Of a stretch of DNA of 13,436 bases, positions 1 to 6,547 are shown piece by piece. Under the pieces are notes generated by a model. That model ran no database searches. It was given only the letters and a program-made list of their open reading frames with translations, and had not been told where the DNA came from. Positions within the stretch are counted from its first letter, which is position 1; the number at the start of each line of letters is the position of its first letter. The position numbers and the translations under genes were made by a program. The stretch comes from Gammaproteobacteria bacterium (lineage in GTDB: Bacteria > Pseudomonadota > Gammaproteobacteria > JAABTG01), in assembly GCA_030066245.1 (NCBI GenBank), contig JASJBY010000135.1:1-13436 (forward strand), read 5' to 3'.

Positions 1-549
1 TTCTCACCGGGATTACTGCGGGCATCCTGCCCTCCGCCCCTGCGGGGCCAGCGTCGCTACGCTCCGCTGTTGAAAATCGCTCCCGGCGATTTTGTCGGAA
101 TCTTGGGTCGCTCTGGCAAAGCAGATTGGCCGATCGTCCGCAGAGGCATAGCTGTAGCTATGTCTCAAGAAGGATCGGTCAAGATGCAAAGCCAGAGTGG
201 GCCAAGAACCGAATAGGGCAGGCTGTTCATAAAGAAGACCGGCTCGGTGAAGCACACATGTTGAGTTTGCTGACATGATCTGCGATCCGAGGTCCGCCTG
301 GTGAGAAATCCGGGCTAGCGTTTTCGCCTGCCGCCGTCGCCAGACGGACGCCACCCGTCGGGGCGGGGCCTCGATTTCCATCTCTTGACCTCCGGCATTG
401 TAATATTCCGGTCTGGACTGACGTAGCGTCCGCATACTGGACTTACCGCTCACGTTGCTGTCCAAGGCATGGCAGGCGTAAGACGCGCTTCCGGCACCGC
501 GGTTCGCGCCCACGCTGAACACTCATAGGATTTTTCGGGTTCTCTCATC
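1..549. other. Non-coding region upstream of the metal permease
   Basis: I see no convincing gene in these 549 bases. The first 213 bases are full of dyads: a short GCCCC-TGC-GGGGC hairpin near 36-48, a perfect 8-bp stem AAAATCGC/GCGATTTT with a 5-nt loop at 73-93, and the large palindrome listed separately. The rest (214-549) has no strong structure. A minus-strand frame is open from 522 to 13, and an ATG at 381 has a good GGAGG about 7 nt upstream. However, its translation runs straight through the palindrome and is low-complexity and Arg/Ser-rich, so I do not call it a gene. The promoter of the downstream permease should lie here but I could not identify it with confidence. Confidence 0.5.
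94..213. repeat. Long imperfect palindrome (about 120 bp)
   Basis: The two halves are inverted copies around a centre at 154-155. Paired blocks from outside inwards are: TCGG 95-98 with CCGA 209-212; TCTTGG 101-106 with CCAAGA 202-207; CTCTGGC 111-117 with GCCAGAG 191-197; AAA opposite AAA; GCA 121-123 with TGC 185-187; GA opposite GA; TTGGCCGATC 126-135 with GATCGGTCAA 173-182 (one G-U); an internal loop; AGGCATAGCT 144-153 with AGCTATGTCT 156-165 (one G-U); apical GT. This order of stems, symmetric internal loops and G-U pairs is what an RNA-forming or mobile intergenic repeat (ERIC-like in size) shows. It does not match the ERIC consensus as I remember it. Family membership is unproven without a genome search. 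Confidence 0.65.
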
Positions 550-1779
550 GTGTTGGCGCAATATCTGATCGAGCTTTGGCAGATCCTTCTCGACCTCTCA
601 GCCCCCCTGTTGGCAGGCCTGCTGCTGGCCGGCGTTCTGCGGGTATTCTTACCCCAGGGTTTGGTCCAGGCACATCTCAGCCAAGGGAATCTTGGCAGCG
701 TCATTCGGGCCGCCGTGGTCGGCGTGCCCATGCCGTTGTGCTCCTGCGGGGTCGTTCCCACAGCCATCGGCCTGCGCAATCAGGGCGCCTCCAAAGGGGC
801 GACCACGTCCTTTCTCATCAGTACGCCACAAACCGGTGTCGACTCCGTGCTTGTCAGTGCGGCATTCCTGGGTTGGCCCTTTGCCATATTCAAGCTCGGC
901 GCTGCCTTCGTCACGGGTGTATTCGGGGGATGGCTGGTCAACCGCTTCACCACACCCGAACCCCAAGGCCGTTCAGACGAGGAGCAGGGGGAGCACTGGC
1001 AGGCGTCGAGAAATCGCTTGGGCGCCGTGTTCCGCTACGCCATGTTCGATCTGCTCGCCGCCATCGATCTCTGGCTCATGGCCGGCGTGCTCATCGCGGC
1101 GGCGATTTCCACTGTCGTGCCCCCCGACTATTTCCAGGGTCTCACCTGGGCTCAGGGGTTGATAGGCATGCTGCTGGTGCTGACGGTGGCCCTGCCGCTG
1201 TATGTGTGCACGACGGGTTCCGTGCCCATCGCCGCGTCGTTCATCGCTGCCGGCATGCCTGCCGGGTCGGCTCTGGTGTTTCTCATGGCAGGTCCGGCGA
1301 CCAACGTGGCGACCATGGGTGCGGTCTACCGAGTCCTCGGCATGCGGGTCCTGGGCCTATATCTGGGCACCGTCATCGTCGCGAGCATCGGCTTGGGGAT
1401 GAGCTTCAATTTTGTCCTCGGTGACGTGTCATCGGGCTTCCATCTTCACGACCACGCTGCCCGCTGGTGGGAGACCGGCTCGGCGCTGCTCTTGGTGGCG
1501 CTGCTGGCCTTCCTGCTCAGCCGGCGCCTGCACAACCGCATGCGGACCACCACCAAAAAAGCCAAGGTAGACGATATGGATCTCACCCTGAAAGTGGAGG
1601 GCATGACCTGCCAGCATTGTGTCGCCAGCGTCCGCAAGGCCCTGGAAAACGTGGACCGGGTTGAAGAGGCCGTGCCGGATCTGGCTTCCGGGCTTGTGAC
1701 CATAAAAGGCGACGAGTTGAACAGAGACGCGTTGGCTGCGGCCATCACCAAGGCCGGATACAAGGTCGTCCCCTCCTGA
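550..1779 (+). CDS. SO_0444/ArsP-type permease fused to a C-terminal HMA metal-binding domain
   Basis: This is a 409-aa polytopic permease of the DUF318/ArsP_1 (PF03773) superfamily, closest in architecture to the SO_0444-type Cu/Zn efflux transporters. The two hallmark repeats are present: PLCSCGVVP with Cys64/Cys66 followed by the STPQTGVDS segment, and LPLYVCTTGSVPIAASF with Cys220, followed by GPATN at 248-252. Membrane helices fill roughly residues 8-130 and 165-330. A linker rich in Arg/Lys leads to an HMA domain from residue 343, whose GMTCQHC motif supplies Cys354 and Cys357. Such domains bind Cu(I), Zn or similar ions and probably hand them to the permease, so metal export from the cytoplasm is inferred; the exact ion is not determinable. 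The start is GTG; the Shine-Dalgarno is weak. The next gene begins 26 bp downstream, suggesting one transcript. Confidence 0.88.
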   Translation: MLAQYLIELWQILLDLSAPLLAGLLLAGVLRVFLPQGLVQAHLSQGNLGSVIRAAVVGVPMPLCSCGVVPTAIGLRNQGASKGATTSFLISTPQTGVDSVLVSAAFLGWPFAIFKLGAAFVTGVFGGWLVNRFTTPEPQGRSDEEQGEHWQASRNRLGAVFRYAMFDLLAAIDLWLMAGVLIAAAISTVVPPDYFQGLTWAQGLIGMLLVLTVALPLYVCTTGSVPIAASFIAAGMPAGSALVFLMAGPATNVATMGAVYRVLGMRVLGLYLGTVIVASIGLGMSFNFVLGDVSSGFHLHDHAARWWETGSALLLVALLAFLLSRRLHNRMRTTTKKAKVDDMDLTLKVEGMTCQHCVASVRKALENVDRVEEAVPDLASGLVTIKGDELNRDALAAAITKAGYKVVPS

Positions 1780-1805
1780 CAGGACGCGCGGCCGGCGGTT
1801 ATGCA

Positions 1806-3179
1806 GTGATTTCGCCTCTGCGGCACCCGACATTCCGTCGGCTTTTTGCGGCCCAGGTCGTTGCCCTGGCGGGAACGGGCTTGTCCAGTGTCGCTCTCGC
1901 CCTGCTGGCATTCGACCTGGCGGGCGGTGACGCCGGGCTCGTTCTCGGCACGGCTTTGGCTTTGAAGATGGTGGCCTATGTGGGCATTGCCCCCGTGGTC
2001 GGCGGATTTGCGCATCGGCTGCCTCGTCGCCAACTGCTGGTGGCACTCGATGTGGCCCGCGCCGCCTGTATTCTCTGCCTGCCCTTCGTAACCGAGATCT
2101 GGCAGATCTACCTGCTGATCTTCATCCTGAACGCCTGCTCGGCCGGCTTCACGCCCACCTTCCAGGCGACAATCCCGGACATTCTCCCCGACGATGCCCA
2201 ATACACACGCGCACTCGGTCTGTCCCGCCTCGCCTATGACATCGAGAATCTTCTCAGCCCGACGCTGGCGGCGGCCGCCCTGGTCGTCCTGACTTACGAT
2301 GCCTTGTTCGTGGCAAACGCACTGGCTTTCCTCATGTCCGCCCTGTTGGTATTGTCGGTGCGGTTTCCGGCACGGCAGCCTCATGAACGGGCTCATTGGG
2401 CCTGGCGCAACATCAGCTTCGGCATACTAGCCTACGCAAAGACACCGAGACTGCGTGGACTACTGGCCCTGTCCCTCGCCGTCGCGGCCGCCGGTGCCAT
2501 GGTCATCGTCAACACGGTGGTCCACGTCCGGGATCGGCTCGGCGGCACAGACAGTGATACGGCCATCGCGTTTGCCGCTGCCGGCGCCGGCTCCATGGTC
2601 GTGGCGCTCATGCTGCCACGCCTCCTGGACCGGTCCGCGCCTCGTCCCTTCATGCTCACCGGTGGCGTTGTCCTTGGCAGTGCGCTGCTGCTGGGTGCAA
2701 GCGATCCCAACCTGCTCGGACTGGGGGTGATCTGGTTCATCCTGGGCGCGGGCTCGTCACTCATCCAGACACCTGCGGGGCAGCTTCTCAAGCGCTCCGC
2801 CCGGGAAGGCGACCGGCCTTCCGTGTATTCGGCGCAGTTTGCGTTGTCGCACGGGTGCTGGCTGGTGGCCTACCCCCTAGCAGGATGGCTCGGCAGCACG
2901 ATTGGCCTGTCCGCCACCTCCGTGGTGCTTGGACTGTTGGCCTTGGCCTCTTCGGCCGTCGCCATGTGGACGTGGTCGGCGCACGACCCCAGCGATCTGG
3001 AACACGTGCATGAGCCCGTCGAGCACGAGCATCCGCACTTCCACGATGAGCACCATTCACACGAGCACGAGGGCTGGGAGGGACCGGAGCCCCATCACCA
3101 TGCACACCGGCACGCCGCCCTGAAGCACCGGCACCGCTACGTCATCGACCTTCATCACACCACTTGGCCCGAGCGTTGA
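1806..3179 (+). CDS. MFS transporter with histidine-rich C-terminal tail
   Basis: The 457-aa product is a major facilitator superfamily permease with about 12 hydrophobic segments over residues 10-390. The N-terminal pattern PTFRRLFAAQVVALAGTGLS and the loop after helix 2 (GGFAHRLPRRQLL) are typical of MFS drug/metal exporters. Residues 390-457 form a cytoplasmic-looking tail with 20 histidines in 68 residues, arranged in HxH and HHxH runs mixed with Glu/Asp. A His-rich C-terminus on an MFS carrier is characteristic of NreB-type nickel exporters, which have about this length, so Ni/Co/Zn efflux is a reasonable guess; homology to NreB itself is not shown. The start GTG at 1806 lies 26 bp after the HMA-permease, supporting a shared metal-export operon. 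Confidence 0.85.
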   Translation: MISPLRHPTFRRLFAAQVVALAGTGLSSVALALLAFDLAGGDAGLVLGTALALKMVAYVGIAPVVGGFAHRLPRRQLLVALDVARAACILCLPFVTEIWQIYLLIFILNACSAGFTPTFQATIPDILPDDAQYTRALGLSRLAYDIENLLSPTLAAAALVVLTYDALFVANALAFLMSALLVLSVRFPARQPHERAHWAWRNISFGILAYAKTPRLRGLLALSLAVAAAGAMVIVNTVVHVRDRLGGTDSDTAIAFAAAGAGSMVVALMLPRLLDRSAPRPFMLTGGVVLGSALLLGASDPNLLGLGVIWFILGAGSSLIQTPAGQLLKRSAREGDRPSVYSAQFALSHGCWLVAYPLAGWLGSTIGLSATSVVLGLLALASSAVAMWTWSAHDPSDLEHVHEPVEHEHPHFHDEHHSHEHEGWEGPEPHHHAHRHAALKHRHRYVIDLHHTTWPER

Positions 3180-3596
3180 GCGGATGCTCATCGAATGGTG
3201 CTAGTGATCCGCCACACCTGCCGAGAACCAGGCACGGCCGAGCGACGAACTAGGTCGGGTTTGCTGTCATGCCTCACGCTCGTTACGTCAACAATGGTGA
3301 CCAACATCCCGGAAAGCTTGTCCGCCCGGGAACGGGGGCGTCACGAGTTGGCTCGTCTCGGGAGGAGGAACGAGACCCGATCCACTGGCAGACGTGCTGT
3401 TTACCAGGAGACCGCGAGCCAAGAGCGGGAAACGGTCTCGACCATTAACGACCCGGTGGGGCGTTGTCCGAACAAAACACGCCACGGCTAAGGACCGACG
3501 TCCACTTGTTGCGTGGCGGAGGTCTCCGCTAGTCGCCAAGCAGGGGGTCGTGTCAAAGTCTTACGTCACGGACCGTCAAACCTCCGCTCGTCCACG
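3180..3596. other. Non-coding, hairpin-rich intergenic region
   Basis: No credible gene lies between the MFS gene and the promoter at 3597. Short open frames here have no ribosome binding site and unnatural Arg/Ser/Thr-rich translations. Several small perfect dyads are visible: ACGAG-TTGG-CTCGT at 3343-3356, GTCTCG/CGAGAC at 3355-3376, and GCGGAG-GT-CTCCGC at 3516-3529. None is followed by a T-run, so I do not call a terminator. The region could hold the 3' UTR of the metal operon, a decayed gene or a structured RNA; nothing decides between these. Confidence 0.4.
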
Positions 3597-3639
3597 TTGA
3601 ATCAGGCAGGGCCTGTAAAAAATAATGCGTCTCATTGAC
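3597..3639 (+). promoter_or_regulatory. Sigma70-like promoter overlapped by a Fur-like box
   Basis: A -35 candidate TTGAAT (3597-3602) is separated by 18 bp from a -10 candidate AATAAT (3621-3626, 5 of 6 to consensus). The 19-mer AATAATGCGTCTCATTGAC (3621-3639) matches the classic Fur consensus at 13 of 19 positions by hand, with both AAT-G and CATT half-sites kept. A Fur box covering the -10 would allow repression when iron is plentiful. The first plausible gene downstream is the 86-aa ORF at 3848, leaving a leader of about 215 nt. Binding is inferred from sequence only. Confidence 0.55.
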
Positions 3640-3847
3640 ATGGGGAGCCGGGAGCGCGTCGACAGACCCGTTTCGGGAGGTCATAGACGGTGACAAGTAA
3701 GCCGGCGGTGTTGCTCGTGCGCCCATGGATAGGACCTCTGGTACCGGCGCTGGCGGGGCTTCCAGGGTAATTCCGGCAAGTGGTCGGCCCGTGGGCCGAA
3801 ACCGAAGGCTTGGACCATCGTCAAGCGTTGCAGCAGGAGCAGCAATC

Positions 3848-4108
3848 GTGCAATCCCAGGCAGATATCGAAGAGTTGCTCTGCGCTCTGATGCACCTGCT
3901 CACCCGTGAGGCCAGCTGTCCAAGGGGCTCGCGGGCTCCAGCCATACGCAGGCACCTGACCTGGCTGCTGACCCACCCCGGCACCCGGGAGCAACCGATA
4001 CTGCGGAAGACCTGCCGTCTGCTGTTGTTGCATTGGCAGCGCGCCGAGGGCCCATCGGGGACGGGCGGGAAGGTTGGGCTGATGGCGCCAGCGGGCAATG
4101 TGCATTGA
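3848..4108 (+). CDS. Small orphan protein (86 aa), probably iron-regulated
   Basis: I do not recognise a named family. The start GTG at 3848 is chosen because an AGGAG at 3835-3839 lies 8 nt upstream; the same frame is open from an ATG at 3725 but that extension is low-complexity and has no binding site. The protein is predicted all-alpha and soluble: an acidic helix (residues 4-20, DIEELLCALMHLLTR), an Arg/Pro-rich turn with Cys24, then two helices (residues 31-43 and 48-65, with Cys56 and HWQR). The Gly-rich C-terminus ends in His. It stands alone between a Fur-like promoter and a convergent minus-strand gene. A role in iron response is inferred only from that promoter. Confidence 0.55.
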   Translation: MQSQADIEELLCALMHLLTREASCPRGSRAPAIRRHLTWLLTHPGTREQPILRKTCRLLLLHWQRAEGPSGTGGKVGLMAPAGNVH

Positions 4109-4159
4109 GTGAACAAGCTTCGGATTCTTAACACGATTCGAACTGGTATTGGCAGTAAG

Positions 4160-4181
4160 GCTCAGGGGGCTTTTCCTGAGC
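4160..4181. terminator. Hairpin between convergent genes, possible terminator
   Basis: A perfect 7-bp stem GCTCAGG (4160-4166) / CCTGAGC (4175-4181) encloses an 8-nt loop. It lies between the plus-strand orphan ending at 4108 and covers the stop of the convergent minus-strand gene, a common place for a shared transcript end. There is no T-run on either side, so a Rho-independent function is doubtful. Confidence 0.25.
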
Positions 4182-4728
4182 GGCCTTCTCGGCGGCGGAA
4201 GAACAGCCTGCTCTCCCGGTTGCCAACTAGGACTGTCAATGTCCCTACAAACAGTAGATAGGCCAGTGCCACGATGACACTGCCGATTAGCAGCCGGATG
4301 TGGATGGGCTGAAGCGCGGACCAGTCAGCGACTGTGCGCCATCGCAGGTACATCCAATGAAATGGGCTGACGGCATCCCATCCCGTTCTCTGCGATGACG
4401 ATGCCGGCTTTGGCGCCGGCACAGTCGCGTCACGAAAGTCACTCCTGTCATCCCGGTGCCTGGAGGTTTCCGTCTGCATCCCGGCAGCTGCGGTAGGCTC
4501 ATGCATTAACGCCGTGTCGGGGGCGCTCGCGTCATGGGCACGCACCGCCTCGCTTACCCATGCCAGAGCAAGCACTAGATATAGGAAACATAGAAACGAG
4601 CCCAGCCCGCGAAACCTTTGCCCAGCAGAATATTTATTGAACCTGCAGGCAATCCGAGACTCGCTTTCCGGTGACCTGAACCCGGGCGTCGCCTTTCTGG
4701 CCTTTGAATTACGGATCTGATTCAGCAT
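4162..4728 (-). CDS. Hypothetical membrane-anchored protein (188 aa)
   Basis: No family is recognised. A basic N-terminal stretch of about 40 residues precedes a hydrophobic segment at 41-59 that ends in an Ala/Glu/Ala region and could be a signal peptide or anchor. Residues 65-120 are polar, Pro/Ala/Asp-rich and probably flexible. A Trp/Tyr-rich patch (SPFHWMYLRWRTVADW, 121-136) leads into a second membrane helix at about 145-167, and the protein ends in a strongly basic tail (RLFFRRREGRSGK), suggesting a cytoplasmic C-terminus. The ATG at 4728 begins 30 bp after the PilZ gene stop on the same strand, so the two may be co-transcribed. The true start may be further in, because the first 40 residues look unlike a normal leader and no clear ribosome binding site is visible. 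Confidence 0.5.
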   Translation of the reverse strand: MLNQIRNSKARKATPGFRSPESESRIACRFNKYSAGQRFRGLGSFLCFLYLVLALAWVSEAVRAHDASAPDTALMHEPTAAAGMQTETSRHRDDRSDFRDATVPAPKPASSSQRTGWDAVSPFHWMYLRWRTVADWSALQPIHIRLLIGSVIVALAYLLFVGTLTVLVGNRESRLFFRRREGRSGKAP

Positions 4729-4758
4729 GCGTCAACGACTGGCTCGACCGGTGCCGAA

Positions 4759-5106
4759 TCATAGGCCGCGAGCGCCGCCGGGACCTGCGGAACGACCGCA
4801 GCGGAGCACGCGGTCAAGAGCCGCGTCTGCTGCCCCGTCGATGTCTTTGTACATCATCAGGCCGATGCCGGTCGCCGAGCTGCGCACAACGAACATGGGG
4901 ACCCAGACGAGCGTTGGTTCGGCTGCAGTCCTCATCGCCATGCCCACCTCGAGACACGAATCTGTTGGCGGCGTTGCCAGGGTCTCGACGTACATCCCCC
5001 CGCGGCTAATGTTCCGCATGATTCCCTGGGTGGTGCGACTGACCGTGTATTTCAGCTTGACCGGCACCCTCACAAACAGGCGCTTCCCATGTCGGTGTTC
5101 CATCAT
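4759..5106 (-). CDS. PilZ domain protein (cyclic di-GMP receptor)
   Basis: A 115-aa single-domain PilZ protein. The c-di-GMP-binding signature is complete: RxxxR as RLFVR (Arg9 and Arg13), and (D/N)xSxxG as NISRGG (Asn32, Ser34, Gly37), followed by the usual beta-strand MYVET. Later strands (PTLVWVPMFVVRSS, then GIGLMMYKD) match the fold. PilZ proteins of this size act as stand-alone receptors that change surface, motility or enzyme activities through partners. The gene starts with two adjacent ATGs (5106 and 5103). It precedes the 188-aa membrane protein by 30 bp, which could be its partner. Its closeness to iron genes is notable but may be chance. Confidence 0.85.
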   Translation of the reverse strand: MMEHRHGKRLFVRVPVKLKYTVSRTTQGIMRNISRGGMYVETLATPPTDSCLEVGMAMRTAAEPTLVWVPMFVVRSSATGIGLMMYKDIDGAADAALDRVLRCGRSAGPGGARGL

Positions 5107-5316
5107 CTCGTCGCCGGTGTGGCACTCCTTCTACTGCATGGTCGATTGCAGTTCGCCGTTATGTCCGAATATGCTGATAGAGGGTCAACGCGTAATGGGA
5201 TTTGGGAGTGTATGGTGCGCGATGGCTGGCGCACGTTTACCGCGCTTCTCACTCCGAATCATTTCGATTATCGGCGGAGTTCCGGACGCCTGCGGTGAGC
5301 GTGGTGAAACAGCGCA

Positions 5317-5613
5317 CTAGCCGGTGGCCGTCCGCATCGGCATGCAGAGTCCGCTACGCTGGATGCCTGTGGCCGGCTCATCGGCGTCGAGGCAAGATTT
5401 TGTCGATCGCGTCAAGTTCTTTGCGCAACAGACCATACACAGTCGCCTTACCACGGACTTTGAATCCACATCCTGGCATCGGAAATCCGCCGCGCACAAC
5501 AGCCCGTTCTCCATGAGCCGACGTATGGTGGAGACGGGAATTTCCAGCCGAAGCCGAGACTTCTCCCATTCATGACGGTCGTCGGTTTTAAGCTGTGAGT
5601 CTGAACCATCCAT
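5317..5613 (-). CDS. Small Cys-rich orphan protein (98 aa), divergent from feo
   Basis: I cannot name a family, but residues 16-66 read like a real domain: an amphipathic helix (LRLEIPVSTIRRLMENGLL), then CAADFRCQDVDSKSVVRRLCMVCCAKNL. Cysteines at 40, 46, 59, 62 and 63 are close enough to hold a metal ion or an Fe-S cluster, which would suit an iron-regulated gene; this is inference. The ATG at 5613 is preferred because a GGGGG run lies about 6 nt upstream; in-frame ATGs at 5619, 5643 and 5697 are alternatives, the last falling on the Fur-box region. The residues after 66 look less natural, so a frameshift near the 3' end is possible. Its start faces the triple Fur-box region shared with feo. 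Confidence 0.5.
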   Translation of the reverse strand: MDGSDSQLKTDDRHEWEKSRLRLEIPVSTIRRLMENGLLCAADFRCQDVDSKSVVRRLCMVCCAKNLTRSTKSCLDADEPATGIQRSGLCMPMRTATG

Positions 5614-5676
5614 CGGCATCCCCCGTGTTGAGTTGCTGAACATGTCTGCTGTTGAGTGAAGCAGGGCTGGAAATAT

Positions 5677-5757
5677 GTAAATGAGAACCGTTCTCAATAA
5701 TATTAAATGATAATAGTTCGCGTTAACTTGTCAATGCAGATGAGAAGCGTTAGCATT
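5677..5757. promoter_or_regulatory. Divergent control region with three Fur-like boxes and feo promoter
   Basis: Box A (5677-5695) contains a perfect 7-1-7 palindrome, TGAGAAC-C-GTTCTCA at 5682-5696, and matches the 19-bp Fur consensus at 13 positions. Box B (5703-5721) carries an exact AATGATAAT half-site (12 of 19). Box C (5736-5754) matches 12 of 19 and is framed by AATGC/GCATT arms at 5733-5757. A promoter reading towards feoA fits here: TTGTCA (5728-5733), 17-bp spacer, TAGCAT (5751-5756), so box C fills the spacer and -10. Boxes A and B could control the divergent Cys-rich gene as well. All matches were counted by eye. Confidence 0.7.
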
Positions 5758-5780
5758 TGCAGGGTGTTGATTGGACTCTC

Positions 5781-5812
5781 ATCGGCCGCTCCGTTCGGGG
5801 CCGATATTTTTT
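5781..5812 (+). terminator. Intrinsic terminator/attenuator in the feo leader
   Basis: A perfect 7-bp GC-rich stem ATCGGCC (5781-5787) / GGCCGAT (5799-5805) with an 11-nt loop is followed by A and six T residues (5807-5812). This is the classical form of a Rho-independent terminator. It lies about 20 nt after the start point expected from the promoter at 5728-5756 and about 190 nt before feoA, with no gene between. A competing stem CTCC/GGGG within the loop region (5789-5800) would break the terminator, as attenuators do. It therefore either makes a roughly 50-nt Fur-controlled RNA or gates transcription into feo. Confidence 0.6.
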
Positions 5813-6003
5813 GTTCGACGGGGGACCTGCTTGCGTTCCTTGCCGCACGCCGCACTGCGTGGCGCTGAAAAGCACGGATGGACGTGAATTCCTCTGGCCC
5901 GGACGGTTATGTCGCATGACCTGCCGCGTGCTGGAAGGCCGATTGCCACATCGGATAGCGTTTTGCGTCGGCCCTCACGAGCTGTTTGTTATGAGGAACC
6001 GTT

Positions 6004-6249
6004 GTGTCCGACGTCCATGACCCGCGCCCTTTCCCTCTGACGATGGCCGACGAGGGAGTGGAGCTGCGCATCGTGGCCCTGCGAGCCGGGCGTGGCCTCG
6101 ATCTGCGGCTGACCGAGCTGGGGCTCAATGTGGGTAGCGAGCTGAGCGTTGTCCAGCGCCAGGGCGGCGGGCTGCTCGTGGCTCGCGGCGAAACGCGAAT
6201 TGCCATAGGGGGTGGCATGGCCACCAAGGTCCTGGTCGTACGGGCCTGA
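6004..6249 (+). CDS. feoA: Ferrous iron transport protein A (first copy)
   Basis: An 81-aa FeoA: a small cytoplasmic SH3-like beta-barrel that assists the FeoB Fe(II) transporter. Family features visible are the RLTELGLNVGSELSVVQRQGGGLLVARG core, with the RL-x-ELGL-x-x-G turn at residues 36-45 and the final strand ending VLVVRA. GTG at 6004 is chosen since GAGG (5993-5996) lies 7 nt upstream; an ATG at 6043 would remove a non-conserved leader but has no binding site. It is the first gene of the feo unit, 61 bp before the second feoA. The N-terminal 13 residues are Pro-rich and unusual for the family. Confidence 0.9.
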   Translation: MSDVHDPRPFPLTMADEGVELRIVALRAGRGLDLRLTELGLNVGSELSVVQRQGGGLLVARGETRIAIGGGMATKVLVVRA

Positions 6250-6310
6250 TACATAGCGGAGACACGCGGAGCTCCGCCGAATCGAAGCAGTTTATCCAGG
6301 GGGTTTTCCG

Positions 6311-6547
6311 ATGAGCATGAGCCTGAAAGACCTGGCGGTCGGGGATCGGGGGCAGGTTACCGGCTACCAGGAAGGGGAGCGCTCCTATCGTAAGAAGCTT
6401 CTGTCCATGGGACTGACGCCGGGCGCCGAGTTTAGTGTCACCCGAGTGGCGCCCCTAGGTGACCCGGTGGAGATTCAGATACGCGGCTTCAAACTGAGTC
6501 TGCGCAGAGATGAGGCGGCCGCTGTCCAGGTGGAGAAACATTCATGA
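6311..6547 (+). CDS. feoA: Ferrous iron transport protein A (second copy)
   Basis: A 78-aa FeoA-family protein, clearly diverged from the first copy. It begins SLKDLAVGDRGQVTGYQEGERSYRKKLLSMGLTPGAEFSVTRVAPLGDPVEIQIRG, which holds the L-x-x-MGL-x-PG turn and the GDPVEI strand typical of FeoA. AGGGGG at 6298-6303 gives a ribosome binding site; ATG 6317 is an alternative start. Its stop overlaps the feoB start by 4 bp (ATGA), indicating translational coupling. Two consecutive FeoA proteins before one FeoB are known in several gammaproteobacteria; why both are kept is unclear, but one may act on the FeoB G-domain and the other in complex assembly. Confidence 0.92.
   Translation: MSMSLKDLAVGDRGQVTGYQEGERSYRKKLLSMGLTPGAEFSVTRVAPLGDPVEIQIRGFKLSLRRDEAAAVQVEKHS

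Noticed and set aside
385..407. TTGACC and TAATAT as a MerR-type promoter for the permease
   Set aside because: The spacing between the elements is only 11 bp and the flanking dyad is poor, so neither a normal nor a 19-bp-spaced promoter fits.
13..522. Minus-strand open frame of 169 codons, with an ATG at 381 preceded by GGAGG
   Set aside because: The translation passes straight through the large palindrome and GC-rich hairpins, has no recognisable domain and an unnatural Arg/Ser composition.
1446..2396. Minus-strand open frame of 316 codons opposite the permease and MFS genes
   Set aside because: Gln/Arg/Gly-rich shadow of two well-supported plus-strand membrane-protein genes; no domain and no ribosome binding site.
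3467..3491. GTTGTCC and nearby bases as an integron attC site
   Set aside because: There is no matching RYYYAAC end, no paired inner boxes and no integron integrase or cassette gene.
3195..3600. Open frames on both strands in the intergenic gap
   Set aside because: Low-complexity translations rich in Arg, Ser and Thr without starts supported by a ribosome binding site.
5757..6020. Plus-strand frame of 87 codons in the feo leader
   Set aside because: It starts at a TTG without binding site, runs through the terminator hairpin and overlaps the feoA start; the product has no recognisable features.
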